64,000 nt of DNA from Tretioscincus oriximinensis (lineage: Eukaryota; Chordata; Lepidosauria; Squamata; Gymnophthalmidae), in assembly GCA_022410635.1 (NCBI GenBank), contig JAJVDF010000452.1:355247-419246 (forward strand), given 5' to 3'. Within the stretch, counting starts at the first letter, position 1. The number at the start of each line of letters is the position of its first letter. The position numbers and the translations under genes are program-made. The notes below the pieces were generated by a model, which was given only the letters and a program-made list of their open reading frames with translations, had not been told where the DNA came from and made no database searches. Below are positions 24,621-36,419 of this stretch, in pieces.

Positions 24621-24974
24621 TTTATTAAACTTTCCTTTCCTTCCATATCCTTTTGTTTCTTAATTTCTGTCTCTTCCAGAAACTCAGAAATAATGTTTGG
24701 AAGAGAACAATCTAGTCATAATTCAGCCAAATTATTGCTCATTTTTATGAGAAGTAGGTTGTAGTCATTACTTGCTTAAACCCTTTGAAACTGAAGGGTG
24801 TGAGCTGTCAGTGATGAACTGTGTAAAGCACTTTGGAATATATATATATGGCCTGAGGAAAAACATGTTCTTCTTATTTTTTTTTATAAATCTCCATACT
24901 TAGTTGACCTACAAGATTAGCACTAGAATTTAACAAAATTAACTCTAGAACTATAAAGAAAATTACAATGATAA
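24621..24974. other. No gene recognised
   Basis: Unique sequence with a short (TA)n run near 24840. Nothing else seen. Confidence 0.5.
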
Positions 24975-25081
24975 TTTCTGCACTAGACTTTATTCTGGAT
25001 TATATCTCAGAATAGGGACTTGCCATCTTCACAGCTAATACAGTTTATGGAAGGCCTGGGCCCTTGCTTTGTGTACCTCCA

Positions 25082-25137
25082 GCATATGAGTGTCAGGATA
25101 TGAGTTTCAGGATATGTCAGCATATGAGTTTCAAGAC
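25082..25137. repeat. Short tandem repeat of ATGAGTTTCAGGAT-type units
   Basis: CATATGAGT, CAGGATATGAGTTTCAGGAT and CATATGAGTTTCAAG repeat with small changes across about 55 bases just before the CR1 fragment. Minor local duplication. Confidence 0.6.
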
Positions 25138-25389
25138 AGGACTAGACAGGTTTATGGACACCAAGGGTATAAATGGATACTAGGATAGTTGTCTGGATGT
25201 CGCCTCCAGGATGGAGCAACAGGCAGGACTCTTGAAATACCATTTGCAGGGAGTCATGAACAGGTGCATATTTTGCTTTCCTCTGTTCGGACTGCCCAGG
25301 TGCATCTGATGGGCCTCTGCGTGAGACAGAATGCTGGACTAAATGGGCTGCGGGCTGATCCAGTATGGCTCTTCTTATGTTCTTATGTA
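25135..25389 (+). mobile_element. CR1 LINE 3' end inserted in a MITE
   Basis: It carries GACTAGACAGGTTTATGGAC, GATGGAGCAACAGGCAGGAC, GACAGAATGCTGGACTAAAT and GGGCTG, and ends with CTTCTTATGTTCTTATGTAG, the terminal repeat of this CR1 subfamily. It is 3'-complete and 5'-truncated. Inverted MITE arms on both sides show it landed inside an older element. Confidence 0.85.
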
Positions 25390-25436
25390 GGATTCTATTC
25401 TGAGATTATAATCCAGAATAAGGTTAAGTGCAGAAA

Positions 25437-28290
25437 GGGCCTATATCCATTCGTTCTGAGATCGTTTGGAATGCATGTGATTGCAGCCTTAGCTTTTGTC
25501 TTATTGATATGATGAAGAACACCTGCTTCTGAAACTCAGTAGACTACCTGTCCTTTTCTCCCCTTTGCTTTAAGTGTTAGAAGACCTGTTAAATCCCATT
25601 TTAGGGAACTTGGAAATGTTATTTAAAGCTCAAACAGAAGTTTTGGCTACTGCAACAAAAAGAAGCCCATATGTTCTTTGGGCTTCTGAAGTTCAAAATG
25701 CACTATGCATTATTCTGTTCTAGAAATGGATCTAAGCAGGGGTTGCTGTCCACATGCCATTTCAGGCTAACACAGGCCCTGCCATGTGGGCAGCAAGCCA
25801 CTTAAACCCCTTTCTGGGCAGGTACTGTCTTAATAATATTTTGAGCCAAAACTTCATTTTCTAGAATTGTTGTGTTCCATGAAATATCAGGAGGAGATAT
25901 TAAGGCTTCTCACCACTAATCAAGGTAAAGAATGTTAACAGAAGATTGGTGGTGGTAGAGGGGGAGAAAGCATAATGGAAATAGTAACTTGAATAGATTA
26001 AAATATGGTCTGCATGTTGCCTTCATTAAAAGCACAAAGAGTCTCACTGTGCATTTAATTTTAGGATAAACGTATCATCTACATCATATACTGTAGATAT
26101 CACATCTTCCCCTGCTTTTGCAAAGCAGTCTGAAAATCATTGTAGCAGCACACTACTTGAACCATTGTTGGTGTTCCTGGTAACTGAGTATCTCTTGCAC
26201 ACATGCACTTGCACACCAAGGTGACTCATCATTCTGGACATTGATGTGGAAGGAGATGACAGCTGAATAGCATGCTTCTGCAATGTGAAAGACAGACTTA
26301 TAGCGAGTTTATCCATGCTGTGCTGATTTTGCAGATGTTGTTTAAGGCAGAAAAGTAGAAATAGGAAGGAGAAAAAAACAGGAACTCCAGGTGGTAGGTA
26401 GTTCTATTTCTACAATCTATGGCACTGTCTCTGTTTAGTATTTGGCATAGAAATTAAATGGTTGGAAAATGGGGGTTCATAGAAATCATGTGTAATCAGA
26501 GATTTAGACCAGAAGATTTGAGCAGTCTCAGTACAGCCATTATCAAAGTCCCTAATTAGATGCTCTTTATTAATATTATTATTAATAAGGCCTACTGGGA
26601 CCTTTTGTCCTGACATATTATTGTTTAATATTTGGGGATACAGAAAAGGGGGAGAACAGGAATATGTTTTCTCTTTCTGTAGTTGGAGCACATTTCTATT
26701 CCTTCTTCTGTCGTTGCAAGCAAGACAAATGGTTGGGGGCAGGCAGATTTTATTTGGAAAGAAGCAAGCTGGGAATTTTTCTCTAATGTGGATTTTAACC
26801 TCAGCCAAAGAACAAACCCTCCAGGGTGTAATCTCTAGAGGTCTTGCCAAGAAGGCTCCACAAAGATGTATTTCATCATCTTCTGTAGGCTAAACATCCA
26901 GGTGGATATTTGTAAGTTGCCAAAGCAATTGGTCTCATTATTTTACAGAATTCTGCCCTTCTCTCCCTCCCCCCCCCCCATGCCGCATATGGAAACCTTA
27001 GGCTACTTGCAGTAAAATAAAAATTGGGTGTCAAAATCTTACACAACTATCAAGGACAGCAATGTGGTGATAGAAGTGGGAAGAAGGACAGAGAAAAATT
27101 CTGCTGAATTCGCAGCTACAACTGGGTGTCCAGTTCTGCTGAGCAAGTAGGAGAGAATGAAAAGAAATTAATGATGTTTTTATAGGATGGCTGAGGGCAG
27201 AGGAAGTGAACAGGGAGTGCTTTGCAGTGACTTCTAGTGTCAATCTGTTTTCATATGGACCTTGAGAGCTAGGCTGGAGGACTGACACAGGGGTGGGAGG
27301 CTTAATGGTACCTTTGGATGTGAGCTAAAATCAGCAGTTATTTCAGGCCTATATTGGTAATGTCAAACACAGTCATAGCATTCCCAGTATCATCTCAGGC
27401 TAGTCGATGAATCATTCGACATATTAGCCTTCTGAGAAATCTGGCTGTTGTGATGTCGGTTTCTTCTAATCAGTCCCTTTACTTGGATGTCTGCTGGAAG
27501 TTTCTGAAATCAAGTCAAATCATACAACCAGAAGTCAGCAAAACACACACAAAAATAATGAAGGAAATGGGTTGGGCACATGGTTATGTGTATCAACATC
27601 ACTTTGGAAACACCCAGCAGATGTCCAGGGAAGGGGAATTACTTGCTTTTCATGTCTGCTGGGATCTTCTTTACATCCCACAACACTGCTTTCCATCTGG
27701 AAACAAACTTAGAAGGGAAATGGTATTCTACATGTTTATTCTATAATTTCCCATTACTTTGGTCAGGCACAGCTAGTAAGGGCCCTCCAAGGGGTACACA
27801 TACATGCTACCTAGGGATTCCTGGTAATCATTATTAAACAGATGATCAGCTCCATTCAGTTTTGCTGCCTCCAGGCAACAGCAGCATTAATTAGGCAAGT
27901 GTGGGATGGAGTTAGAGCAGTTCTTCAAATGCTGCCAGACTGACCTGATGGTGGTAGCCATGTTGGGGGAGGTCTTCCCAACAGGAAAGGGAAAGAAAGA
28001 GGAGCCATGCATGCCAGCCGAAGCAATAGCTAAAATGGAGCTGTATCTAGCATGAAGGGAAACAAAGCCTAAAACTGCCATTGCCACTGCCAGAATCTCA
28101 TAAGGTGAGTTCAATCTAGGCCTAGGCTTGAAGTTGACTATCTCTCAGAAATATTATTATTGGATATCAACCACTTATTCTGGAGTTTGCTGAGAAAGTC
28201 ACAAACAATCCCAATATAACTCTTGTTTTACATCCCATCTGGATACAACTGCTGAGTCACTCATATAGGATGGTATTTGAGTATAACTCT
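25437..28290. other. No gene recognised
   Basis: Unique sequence. A 146-codon minus-strand frame at 26410-26850 is one of the longer frames outside repeats but resembles nothing I know and has no exon-like boundaries I trust. A poly-C run lies near 26970. Right-hand sequence to 25488 ends in GATTGCAGCC, which may be another MITE terminus. Confidence 0.45.
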
Positions 28291-28503
28291 TAACAACAAC
28301 AACAAGCCGCTGCCTCCACCACCACCACCACCAAGACCAACACCAACACCACCAACACCACCAATACCAACACCAACACCTTCCAATACCAACACCATCA
28401 CCACCAACAACAACAACACAAACACCACTGCAAACACCACCACAAACACCACCACAAACAACAACAAACAACAAAAACTGACAACAACAACAAACAACAA
28501 CAA
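28291..28503. repeat. (CAA)n/(CCA)n low-complexity tract
   Basis: The plus strand is an irregular array of CAA, CCA and AACACC units. The proline/threonine/asparagine frame on the plus strand and the valine/glycine/cysteine frames on the minus strand are purely compositional. Confidence 0.92.
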
Positions 28504-28677
28504 CTCTTAGTAGTGAATAGCAATGCTCAAAAGTATGAGTCATGCTTTATGGGATTAGGACACTTTCAAAAGAAAAAGAAAAAGAACAGAAAATTTGGCC
28601 ATCTATTATACATTTGACTTCTCCCTCAACCTGCCATCAGTCTTTAACCTCCCTCTCTGGCCTCAATAAAGCTGATA
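28504..28677. other. No gene recognised
   Basis: Short spacer between the CAA/CCA tract and the next SINE, with an AAAG-rich patch near 28570. Confidence 0.5.
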
Positions 28678-28882
28678 CAAAATTTATTTATTTGTACTTA
28701 TATCCCGCCCTATACCTGAAGGTATCATGGTGGTGCACATAGCTTTTTCTTGCTTTCTCCACAACTGCTGTGAGGTAGGTGGAGCTGAGAGAATTCTAAA
28801 GAACTGTGATTGGCCTAAGGTCACCCAGTTGGCTTTCATGGAGGAGTGGGGAACTGAACCGGGAGACTACCAGAAATATTTC
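28678..28882 (-). mobile_element. tRNA-derived SINE with L2-like tail
   Basis: Read on the plus strand, the tail comes first (TTATATCCCGCCCTATACCT), then ACAACTGCTGTGAGGTAGGT, AAGAACTGTGATTGGCCTAA, GGTCACCCAGTTGGCTTTCA and GGGGAACTGAACCGGGAG. That is the inverted layout of the 22025 and 63700 SINEs. The B-box region survives as CCGGTTCAGT-like sequence on the minus strand. Confidence 0.8.
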
Positions 28883-29918
28883 ATTCATGCACATTTTTAT
28901 TGTCTAGATCAAAAAAGATGCATGAAGTTCAGATGAATGCATTTTTACTTGTCCAGTGCTAGCTGTGAATGTATCCAAATGGCATATGTATTTGTAATGC
29001 TTGTGCATATATGGAAACTGTGCGTGAACTCAGCTACATAAAACTGGGATTAGGCATGAACTAATAGATATAGAATAAAAAGTCCCTTCCAATGCAAAGT
29101 GAATATAAAAATAAAAAATAGCTGTTGCTACAGGGTGAAGAACCTTTAAACCTTTGAGATTATAACCTGGCACAACAAAATACATCATATCTTCATTCTC
29201 CAGTTATTACCTTTGAACTTGTAAACCCATGTGTACCTGATTATCAACCTAAAGATTCCCAGAGTGAAGGGATACTATCAATCAGCAAATGATGAGAATC
29301 CCATTCTCTATTGTGTCCTTTAGATCTCAAACTGCATCTTGCTAAATTGCAGCCAGAGCTGGCTGGAATATATTCTTTTTTCCCTTTGCTAGCAGCTGCA
29401 ATAGCTCCTATCACTTTTCAACACCTTTTCAATAGATAATACCTCATACAAATTTATGCACAATCCAGGAATTTTATTTCCAAAACAAGACAGGAAAGGA
29501 TTTATATGATTCATTTATTTCAAAGAAATTTCCAGAGTAAATGTCTGGCCTCATATATGGCTTTTGAAGTACCAAATGCGTTTTTCCTTTCACTAGCTAG
29601 AGGTATAGTAGTTCAATATGCCAATTTACTGATCGCATATCAGGAATGGTTGGGATGCTGGTAGCCAAAGCAATTTATAGGCAAGACATACACTTAACTT
29701 TAAATATTGTATATTTATAGTGCATAGTGCATGTAATATATAGTGCTGTGAAAAATGAAGCTTGGGTACGTCTAACTGACTGAATAGAATTATCAATTAA
29801 ATTTGATTTAGTAGTAGACTGCATAACTGCACCTGGATCCAATTGCTGCTGATAAACATGGCACAGTCCAGAAAGTAATCATTCGTTCACATGAATATTA
29901 GAGTATTCCATAAACTAT
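28883..29918. other. No gene recognised
   Basis: AT-rich unique sequence; nothing supportable. Confidence 0.5.
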
Positions 29919-30170
29919 TAAGTACTGCCTAGTTCTGGAATTACTTTGTTCTGGAAGAAGAAGAACTGGGTTCTTATATCCCGCTTTTCTCACTTTACAC
30001 TTTCAAATAGCTGGGTTGGCTAGAGCTACAGGCTACACACCTCCCATGTCCAACATAGGGCTTCGAAACCCCATCTCCCAGATAGCAGACCGTTTCCTAA
30101 GTAACTGAGTTATTCGCGCCTGCTTTGTCCTGGAATATCCATGCATTATTCCAGAATAAATACTATACGG
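29919..30170. mobile_element. MITE interrupted by a SINE
   Basis: The left part (AAGTACTGCCTAGTTCTGGA, then ATTACTTTGTTCTGG) and the right part (GGAATATCCATGCATTATTC, CAGAATAAATAC) together resemble the TTATTCCAGAATATCCATGC-type centre of the 3333-3486 MITE family. A SINE separates them. Outer boundaries are uncertain. Confidence 0.55.
29955..30122 (-). mobile_element. SINE with (TTC)n tail, flanked by 11-base duplication
   Basis: The plus strand begins AAGAAGAAGAACTGGGTTCT then TATATCCCGCTTTTCTC, the reverse complement of the 3' end seen at 46160-46200 and 50680-50725. It continues with AGCTGGGTTGGCTAGAGCTA and ends in a tRNA-like CATCTCCCAGATAG region. Flanks are CTTTGTTCTGG (29944-29954) and CTTTGTCCTGG (30123-30133), an 11-base target duplication with one change. 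The copy lacks part of the body seen in full copies. Confidence 0.85.
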
Positions 30171-31394
30171 AGATACTGGTTAAGATTTTTCATTCAATAA
30201 ATTAAATTATTATTTGAAAATTGTATTTCATATCTATTCAGGATGTCTCACATTAAATGCTATTTGAAGATCCGAACCTATTGCGACATATGTGCAAAAA
30301 TATAAGAAATCAGGATGGGATAAATTATTTGTATGTACTGCATCTATGTCTGTTTACCCTTATATTGTGCTAATTTTTTATCTGATATGTCCTAAACTAT
30401 CACATTCCAAAATACAATAGCAGTAATACTCTTTTTTTAACAAGTGAGTCATTTCAAGGAAAGACCTTCCAAACTCGAATCCTGTTTGGGTTTCCTTCAA
30501 GGGTGCATGCTCAGAACCTCTTCTTGGAGAAAGCTCACATCTCATTACTTTGAGACAGAAATAATTGGGAGATCAAGGATGCATCCAGACGAGATTTGGG
30601 AAGGTTGCTGCAATATAGCAATACAACACCTGCTTTTGTTCCTAGTAGTTCTAAGCAGTTCTTATAACCCCTCAGCTATACTTTGCGCTATGACACCACA
30701 AGAGTTTACTATAGAAACAAAATCTTATTTCATTGAGTTTTCCTTATTACATTTTACTTTTTTAAAAAAATTATTGAAGTATTGAGAAGCCAAAGTTCAT
30801 TTTTTATTCTACAGCTTCCAGATTTGTAACTTTCTGTAACTTTCAAAGTCATACAAAATTGTATCCCTCCCCCCGCTAACTCTGAAGACAATTAAACTGA
30901 AATGTTATATTTCTTAGCTGCAATAACATTTCAAACAGATCTGATTTTCAGTTTAAAGAGTTTATCTTATTTTGTATAGAGCCAAGTCAGAATATTTTGA
31001 TCTTGGTCCATACTCCCACATTTACCGGATACAAAATGGAAAGGCAAATAAGTTTATTCAAAATATTTCCGAGACATAGGGACTTTCGGGAATCATTATG
31101 GCTTCGCAATAAATGCCAAACCCTGAGGCTAGATCTAACCTATGGAAAACATGAAAATGAACAGATCCTTGTCTTCCAAAGTCTTCAGACAGATGTTTCC
31201 TTAAGGTAATTTGCTTAACACAGGTACCAGTCTCACATATCAGACCCAATGATCACCCATTGGCCAGGAGTAAAGGATTATGGCAGCTGCAGTTCTAGTG
31301 CTACATGCATCAAACACTGTGCATAAGCACTATTTTGTCTGTTTTAATTTAAAATAGGCAATCCAATACTTCAATATTTTAATAAATATAATAT
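30171..31394. other. No gene recognised
   Basis: Unique sequence with a 113-codon frame (30444-30785) that I consider chance. At 30584 GATGCATCCAGACGAG resembles the MITE terminus GGCTGCATCCACAC, with no partner found. Confidence 0.45.
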
Positions 31395-31570
31395 CAACTC
31401 TAGTCAGTTGGTGAGATATGATTTGACTTTGCAGAAGCCATGCTGTTTCTTTCACCAATACCTGCTTGTCTATGTATGTAGTAGCTGTGTCCTTGGTTAT
31501 GGTTTCCATCAGTTTACATGGGACTATTGTTAACTGTTCTCCAACTTGGCAATGTTCCTGTGGATGGGTC
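31395..31570 (-). pseudogene. CR1-type reverse transcriptase fragment, frameshifted
   Basis: On the minus strand one frame reads LTIVPCKLMETITKDT and IDKQVL, matching the CR1 RT block LTSVPGKL-E-IIKD. A shifted frame then gives KQHGFCKVKSYLTN, matching the following QHGFCKGKSCLTNL block. The two matches lie in the order expected, so a single frameshift in an old CR1 copy is inferred. It is isolated, with no 3' end nearby. Confidence 0.6.
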
Positions 31571-32050
31571 CTTTGATACCTTTCCTGTACAGTTTGTAAC
31601 CAGGGATCACTGTATCCCATTTTTTGTGTCGGTCCATCAGATTCCAATTGTGGCAGTAATATTAATTTTGTTGTTCTTGCTATGCATTCTAACGCTCCTA
31701 TTTTTGTTCAGAAGTTTCTTTCACTTGTATACAGACATTTGTGCATTTCTCTACTGCAAGTTTGGCCCTATCGGTTTCTGAAAAAAACCCCAGATTACTC
31801 ATCACATCGCTCTGTTGAAATACTATTATCTTATAACTCAATACTATATGCATATTTTCTTCCTTCAGTACTTGCATGTATACTGTCTTGAACTGGATGC
31901 TGTTCTGCTCCTTCAGCTTCCCCCCCATGAATCAGTTTAATCTGCAACCTTTTAATATTGCAGCTGTAATCTGATTCCATCTTGGTTCAAGTGCAACAAT
32001 CCCTTTTCAACATCATTGCCTTGAGACTCCTGAATTCTACCTGTCTAGCT
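31571..32050. other. Unassigned, possibly old coding remnant (minus)
   Basis: Minus-strand frames upstream of the CR1 block give charged, protein-like pieces such as RAKLAVEKCTNVCIQVKE, but they are broken in several frames and match no CR1 block I recall. It may be the continuation of an old LINE or unrelated unique sequence. Confidence 0.25.
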
Positions 32051-32969
32051 GGCCCTGTGCAAGGAGCATCCTATCTTCATTATGGGAATATAAATAAAAA
32101 AAATCTTCTTTCAAAATTATTATGAAAATCATTAGCTGCAGCCATGTACCACTTATTTAGTCTGCTATAGTTGGATATTTTGAAATAAAGTAGTTCAGAC
32201 AATGTTTTATAACAGAATAACCAAATATAATTGAATAGGTAAAGATGCATAAATGTAGCTAGAGCATGAAGTTGCATGCTTGACCCAAAGAAAATTAAAA
32301 TAAAGGCATATTTCTAGGCACCTGTGTCAAAACATAGGAGATGGAGCATGGAATTTAAAGGTCAGAGATATGTTGATGACTCAAAATATTACAGCTTCTG
32401 GCTCTTTGGAAAGTTCATAACATGCCACTGGAAATTTTTTATGTCCTTTTTCTTTGGCATCTTCTAATAGTGAGTCAAACAAATAAATGCTTTTGCAAAG
32501 TTGCCACTGTGCAAAGGGGAAAAAAAGAAACCACTAGTTGAGGTGTTGCTGCATATAATGTGGATGTGTATTTTCCTGGAAAGCATTTCCATTTTATGTA
32601 AAGTTGATTGAAGAATGACATAATATAGGCTATCACTTAATCATGTGAAAGAAAATTTAAGGCAAAACTGAAAAGCAAGCATGTGAACAGGGAACCACCC
32701 CTTATGCATTTCCCATGGAATTTCTTTACGGCATTTATTTGAAGTTCATCTTGGAATAAAATAAGAAAGTCAGTTACAAAGAAGCATAAATGGGTGTCTG
32801 GGTAGTTCCAATTAATTTTTTGATACAAGAACAGTTTTTACTAGCTGCTCTAGAAATAAAACTAGCATGAACGTTAGAACAGATTCTTGCCATGTGTGAA
32901 GAACAATTGCCTAAATAGCATTTTAACAATCTGTCCTATAGAGCTTCTTGTATTTACTTTGAACTAGAT
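32051..32969. other. No gene recognised
   Basis: AT-rich unique sequence. The last eight bases (32962-32969, AACTAGAT) are the left target duplication of the hAT-type MITE. Confidence 0.55.
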
Positions 32970-33157
32970 CAGGGGTGGGCAATTAATTTTTCCCAAGGGG
33001 CCGCATGAGAAATTGGGGTGGTTTTAGAGGGCCGGATTAATATAGTTAACTCAGTTCTACCCAATACTGTATATAACTCTGAGCTAAGAGGGGCGGGCCG
33101 GTCAGAGACAGTAGGAGTGCCGCATGTGGCCCTCGGGCCGCCACTTGCCCAGGTCTG
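32970..33157. mobile_element. hAT-type MITE, 188 bp, perfect 8-bp TSD
   Basis: It begins CAGGGGTGGGCAA and ends TTGCCCAGGTCTG, imperfect inverted repeats starting with the CAG typical of hAT elements. It is flanked on both sides by AACTAGAT (32962-32969 and 33158-33165), a perfect 8-base target-site duplication as hAT transposases make. Internal GGGGCCGCATGAG and GGCCCTCGGGCCGC are typical of a common vertebrate hAT MITE. No coding capacity. Confidence 0.93.
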
Positions 33158-33165
33158 AACTAGAT

Positions 33166-34714
33166 ACTATGGTCACACAGGTTAGGTGGGGAAATGGCAG
33201 TATTGGCCCTTCTCTCTGAGTGTATTCATTTTTTAATTGAAAAGACTGACACAGTGGCTACACTGAGGTGATTATTTTTGGGAGTTGTGATAATGCCATA
33301 ATGGCTTATCTGCCACACATATTGCTTTTTATAATGCTGTGGAAAAATTTCAATGATACACTTTAACACTCCCCCCCCCATCCCCATAGTGATAGTTTTT
33401 CTGTGGTAATACCAGGGCACCATGACTGCCTTACTTGGGTGATTTGAATCATGCATAAGAATTTTCTCAATAGTTTCAGTGAGAATGGTCCTTGCAGGAA
33501 ATCCATTTCTATCGGTATGACCACCCACTGAGAAGCTGGGCCACACAAGGAATGATGGGAGGGATTTTGATGGAATGATAGCAGATTGTCTTATGTGAAG
33601 GAACATCTCATGAGAATTCAAGCATAAAAAGTGGCAAAATAATTGGACATGTACTTTTGNAAAAATGAAGAGCAAGTTCTTTTATCATGTTATTAAGTAA
33701 GCCATCTGGATGCAGGCAACGTCTAAGAGGTTCTGAGGCACCATAAATGCAATACACTGAAGAGGTAAATGTACTCTAATATGGAAAGAAAATGGAAACA
33801 AGAAAATTGTAAATGAAATTTGAATAATTTAAGAACAAAATATGTGTTCATGTGAGAAGTGGAAAAGATCCAATGGAGAGTCAAAAGCCATGATTTTTCA
33901 AGGCCAGTAATGCTTATGAGCACAACAATTTTCCTGGGTCTTTAAGTGCCAGCAACCCCCTTTTAAAAAGAAATATGCAAGGACAAAAATCACATGTTTG
34001 CTTTGCCATCAAATTTAATACTCATCTTTTGGTTCTATTGCGAGACATTTAAATAAATAGCTGTTTGCATTCAATTCTTAACTTATTTGAAATCAAAAAC
34101 ATTACTTTTCCATTAAAAAGTGTCATTTTGGCAGGATAATGAATTGACTGTATGGTTTACATTCATGAGTAGAAGATTGGATTGCTTTGATTGAATTTCT
34201 GAATATGCAAACTACCTTCTGTTCCATTCAATGGGAACACAAACTGATTAGATTTTTGAATGCAAGCAAAACTTTGCACATCTTTATCTCTGAAGGGTCT
34301 TTCCTGAAAAGTAGTGAAAAGCTACCACCTTCAGGCACTCTTTCACTATCACTCACTGTCAATCACTAAGTGATTTGTAGTATCATGATATACCCAGATT
34401 TCCAAGGCCATTTTTAATACAAAGAAAGCAAAGTCCAGCTTCAACCTTGGGGCTGGTGAGCTTTTATTCTCCAGCTTCAAAGTGAGGCACAGGGTGAGGT
34501 GTGTGTGGTGGCGACACCGTGTCCCTGGTAAGTAACTGTAATCCAGCAAATTCATTTCCGTTAAGGTGGAAATGATTGGAGCCACAAAGCACTTCTTAAA
34601 TATCTTTTGTTCTCGTACTTTGAAGTGAAGTCAAGACAATTAGAGTCTAATTTCAAGGAAGTAAAATTATTCAAGCTTGATTGCATCAATCATCATCACT
34701 GTATTCTTTTAGAA
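33166..34714. other. No gene recognised
   Basis: Includes a 149-codon minus-strand frame (33226-33675) containing an N at 33660 and no recognisable motif; probably chance. A poly-C run is at 33370. Confidence 0.45.
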
Positions 34715-34859
34715 GGTCTTTGAAGACGCATCTCTTTCATCTGGTCTTCAGCTGAAGAAATGTCATTTTTCTTCCCACCTTTAGATATTGTTTTATACTG
34801 TTTTTAATTATGTCGGGTATAGGGCAGGGTATAAGTACAAACAAACAAACAAACAAATA
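34715..34859 (+). mobile_element. L2-like LINE 3' end with (CAAA)n tail
   Basis: AAGGTCTTTGAAGACGCATC is followed, after a spacer, by TTTTATACTGTTTTTAATTA, GTCGGGTATAGGGCAGGGTA and TAAGTAC, then (CAAA)5. Plus-strand counterpart of the tails at 8990, 24085 and 46818. Confidence 0.85.
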
Positions 34860-36055
34860 ATGCTATAGCAGTGAGAAAAGCAGTGTGATTTAGAACATAA
34901 AAATATGCTATTAAATATGATTATATAAGTTATTTATTGTTGTTATTTTAAAGGTCTGTTCAAGCAAATATTTGTCTAAAGCCCACAATTGCAGAGTAAA
35001 TGCAAATTAGACACCAAATTAGAGTGGTCATCAGACCTTATTATAGATGCTTTTCATGGGCTGTGGTGTGTAGAATAGAACCCGGAAGACCNTACATTCT
35101 GGAAAGTACTATCTACATGACACTGTTGGCTAACACCAGCAACACACTGACATAAGACTATTTTAAAATGCTTTCACAAGTCATCCCAATAATAAACCAA
35201 CCCATCTCCTACAACATTGAGAAACAAACAAACAAACAAAAAAAGGATAGACTTTTAAAATAAACAGGGATGGCTCTATAAGGTTTTTTTTACAGGCTGA
35301 AATGAGCCATGGAACCCTTCACTTCTCTGTATTTACAGAGTAGTTTCATATGCTTTGCAAGCCGAGCACATTCTCAGAATGATTCATTATACCTTCAGTG
35401 AATGGGAACTGGAATTCAATAGGATCTTGATACAATCGTCAGATACAATCTTTTCACTTCTTGCAAATGGATGTATTTTCCCCATTTGAGATCTATCAGC
35501 AGTTGAAGTTTCTGTAATGTATCCTTGTGTTGACCTGATTGCTTTGTAATGTAGCCATGCTACTAGACAAAACTTCTCCTCTCTCAAAGTGGTAGGTAAA
35601 AGGATTGCACCTCCATGTCTCTGTTTAGATCTGGTGCAGATCCAGTGTAAACAGTGTACATATCTAGAAAAAGCTCAGCTATTTCTTGCCAGGAATTGAA
35701 CTCAGATGTCTTCTCAGATTTTGGAGTGTAGCAGGATAGGGAAGAAAAAAATCTCTGACATAAGAGCATTTCAAGTATACATACAGACTAAGGACTCTGC
35801 CATTTTATCTTATAAAAAGCATTTTATTAGCAGCAAACTCTGAGAATACCAGAGTCATCGTACTCAATAAATCAGTTGTGTGTAGCGGGAAAAGGATCTA
35901 AAGATCCAGTTGTGTTATTCAGGGCGACTGTTGGAGAAACTCTCTGCACTTAGCTGTAATTTAAGATATGTTTGTGTGATTGCCTTCAGTGTTACATTTA
36001 TTTTCGTTGTAATGATTTCTTATGTTATGGTCTAGAAGTTGTCTTTGAAAACACA
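34860..36055. other. No gene recognised
   Basis: Unique sequence with a (CAAA)n run near 35226 and an N at 35092. No exon or repeat supported. Confidence 0.5.
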
Positions 36056-36372
36056 TTGAGAGCTCAAGGAGATGGGCTTCTTCTAGTTCCTCCTCCCTCA
36101 GAGATACAAGGGATAAGGACATGCAGAAAGGCCTTTTCAGTGGTGGCCCACAAACTCTGGAGGTGTGGTGGCCTTAGTCTGGAGGTTTGCCAGATGCTTA
36201 TGTTGTATAGTTTTTGATATCTAGTTATAACTTACTTCTTTATTGAGTGAGGTGGGAGGATTTATTTTAAATATACTTAAATATTATATTTATATATATT
36301 TGTGTGCATTTTATTGTCACCTACATTGGGACCTGCTAGTGAAGGTCAGGATGATGATGACAATATTGCTCC
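36056..36372 (+). mobile_element. L2-group LINE 3' UTR, second subfamily
   Basis: AAGGCCTTTTCAGTGGTGGC, then CCACAAACTCTGGAGG, matches the block found at the end of many reptilian L2/CR1-group LINEs (GGCCTTCTCGGTGGTGGC-type). The tail near 36325 reads CCTACATTGGGACCTGCTAG then TGAAGGTCAGGATGATGAT, differing from the GGGTATAGGG-type tail elsewhere, so a distinct subfamily is likely. Confidence 0.65.
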
Positions 36373-36419
36373 ACTGGATGCAGTTATGGAATGACTGTTA
36401 TATAATTCATAGTCAAATA

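Larger units (their letters stand above)
24975..25436. mobile_element. MITE with about 41-bp inverted arms, split by CR1
   Basis: The left arm (24975-25015) and right arm (25395-25436) are inverted copies sharing CTTATTCTGGATTAT and CTCAGAATAG, with TTTCTGCACT at the outer edge. Between them sits the plus-strand CR1 3' end. Single-arm relatives are at about 37813-37880 and 55460-55515. Arms alone make about 80-200 bases; the rest is insertion. Confidence 0.75.

Noticed and set aside
26410..26850. 146-codon minus-strand frame
   Set aside because: No known motif, no start context or splice signals I trust, and an overlapping plus-strand frame. Chance is the simplest reading.
28291..28503. CRISPR-like or satellite array
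   Set aside because: Units are 3-6 bases and irregular with no spacer structure; the organism is a vertebrate.
28199..28543. Valine/glycine/cysteine-rich and proline/threonine-rich frames
   Set aside because: Products of the CAA/CCA low-complexity tract, not genes.
33226..33675. 149-codon minus-strand frame
   Set aside because: Starts beside an N, has no recognisable domain, and shows no exon-like boundary.
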